Source: Candidatus Competibacteraceae bacterium (GTDB lineage: Bacteria > Pseudomonadota > Gammaproteobacteria > Competibacterales > Competibacteraceae). Taken from it: a stretch of 6,612 bases of DNA. Positions 6,231 through 6,612 of the stretch are shown piece after piece; position 1 is the first letter of the stretch, and every line of letters begins with the position of its first letter. The notes below the pieces were generated by a model. That model searched no databases, had not been told where the DNA came from, and worked only from the letters and a program-made list of their open reading frames with translations. The stretch lies in contig JAGRHI010000203.1 in assembly GCA_020445045.1 (NCBI GenBank), positions 1 through 6,612 of the forward strand. Direction: 5' to 3'. A program made the position numbers and the translations under genes.

Positions 6231-6235
6231 CACGA

Positions 6236-6610
6236 TCAAGTATTGGCTTCCAGATCCAACAGACCATGCAAGCGCCGTTGCGAGCGTTCCTGTCGAACGT
6301 CTTCTTCGCCAAGCTCGCGCAGCGTGGATTCGACGAAGGAAAGATGGACGTGGGCGGCCTGCCGGGCGGCATCTGGATCGCGATCCAAGACCCCCTTCAG
6401 GATCGCTTGATGTTGCGCATGGATGACCGCGTAGCTGCTTTCGCGCGTGTACAACCGCTCCAGCGAACGACTGATATTGCCCAACAACAAATCGAACAGG
6501 CCGCGCATCACATGGATCAGCGCCACGTTATGAGAGGCATCGGCGATGGCGAGATGAAAGTTGGCATCCACCACCGCGTCGTGTTGAGGCTCGCGAACGC
6601 CGCGCTGGAT
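6236..6610 (-). CDS. GntR/FadR-family transcriptional regulator, FCD domain (5'-truncated by window edge; PdhR/LldR-like)
   Basis: Only the C-terminal 124 residues are visible; the reading frame stays open to the right edge, so the N-terminal winged-helix DNA-binding domain lies outside. The fragment is an FCD effector domain. Its predicted metal and ligand residues are Asp15 and His19 in VDANFHLAIADASHN, His67 in HAQHQAIL and His89 in AAHVHLSFV (fragment numbering). The 4-residue D-H and 22-residue H-H spacings match the family. The ending QERSQRRLHG resembles the QERSLRRL tail of E. coli PdhR, and the central part also fits LldR/PdhR-like proteins that sense pyruvate or lactate. The ligand and target genes are not determinable here. 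The stop TGA is at 6236-6238, and transcription runs toward the cysteine-cluster gene. Confidence 0.88.
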   Translation of the reverse strand: MQRGVREPQHDAVVDANFHLAIADASHNVALIHVMRGLFDLLLGNISRSLERLYTRESSYAVIHAQHQAILKGVLDRDPDAARQAAHVHLSFVESTLRELGEEDVRQERSQRRLHGLLDLEANT

Positions 6611-6612
6611 CT

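Noticed and set aside
5389..6426. A 345-codon open frame on + antisense to the cysteine-cluster and regulator genes
   Set aside because: It spans two well-supported minus-strand genes and the gap between them and has no family features.
1..6612. An undescribed defence, mobile or biosynthetic system
   Set aside because: All strong reading frames belong to known core families. There are no phage, transposase, integrase or toxin-antitoxin genes, no repeat arrays and no tRNA genes, and codon use looks uniform by eye.

Overview
The window is GC-rich and densely coded, and looks like an ordinary chromosomal core region of a proteobacterium, most likely a gammaproteobacterium. The gene order mlaE-mlaD-mlaC-mlaB-ibaG-murA matches the E. 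coli layout. The further run into hisG and hisD, with a short-form HisG, matches the Pseudomonas and betaproteobacterial layout. No mobile element, CRISPR array, tRNA or rRNA is visible. The species cannot be named from this sequence alone.

Positions 1-1692 (+) hold the distal part of the Mla phospholipid-transport operon. These are the last 54 codons of the permease MlaE, the membrane-anchored MCE-domain protein MlaD, the periplasmic lipid carrier MlaC and the STAS-domain subunit MlaB. The ATPase gene mlaF would lie off the left edge. The system moves phospholipids between the outer-membrane side and the inner membrane and so maintains outer-membrane lipid asymmetry. The genes are tightly packed, except for a 132-nt gap between mlaD and mlaC that holds a hairpin and an AT-rich patch.

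Positions 1781-3306 (+) hold the small BolA-family gene ibaG and then murA, which encodes the first committed enzyme of peptidoglycan synthesis. Positions 3313-5316 (+) hold hisG (short, 210-aa form) and hisD, the first and last enzymes of histidine biosynthesis. The short HisG implies a HisZ partner encoded elsewhere. hisC, which often follows hisD in relatives with this layout, is absent here.

Positions 5323-6612 (-) hold two genes on the opposite strand. One is a YkgJ-type cysteine-cluster protein that converges on hisD with only 6 nt between the stop codons; both stop codons sit inside one short palindrome. The other is the C-terminal effector domain of a GntR/FadR-family (PdhR/LldR-like) regulator that runs off the right edge. 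The 133-nt gap between them contains a 9-bp hairpin and two short direct repeats. I found no convincing undescribed system. The most useful second looks are the mlaD-mlaC gap, the regulator/ykgJ gap, the convergent-stop palindrome and the cysteine-cluster protein.
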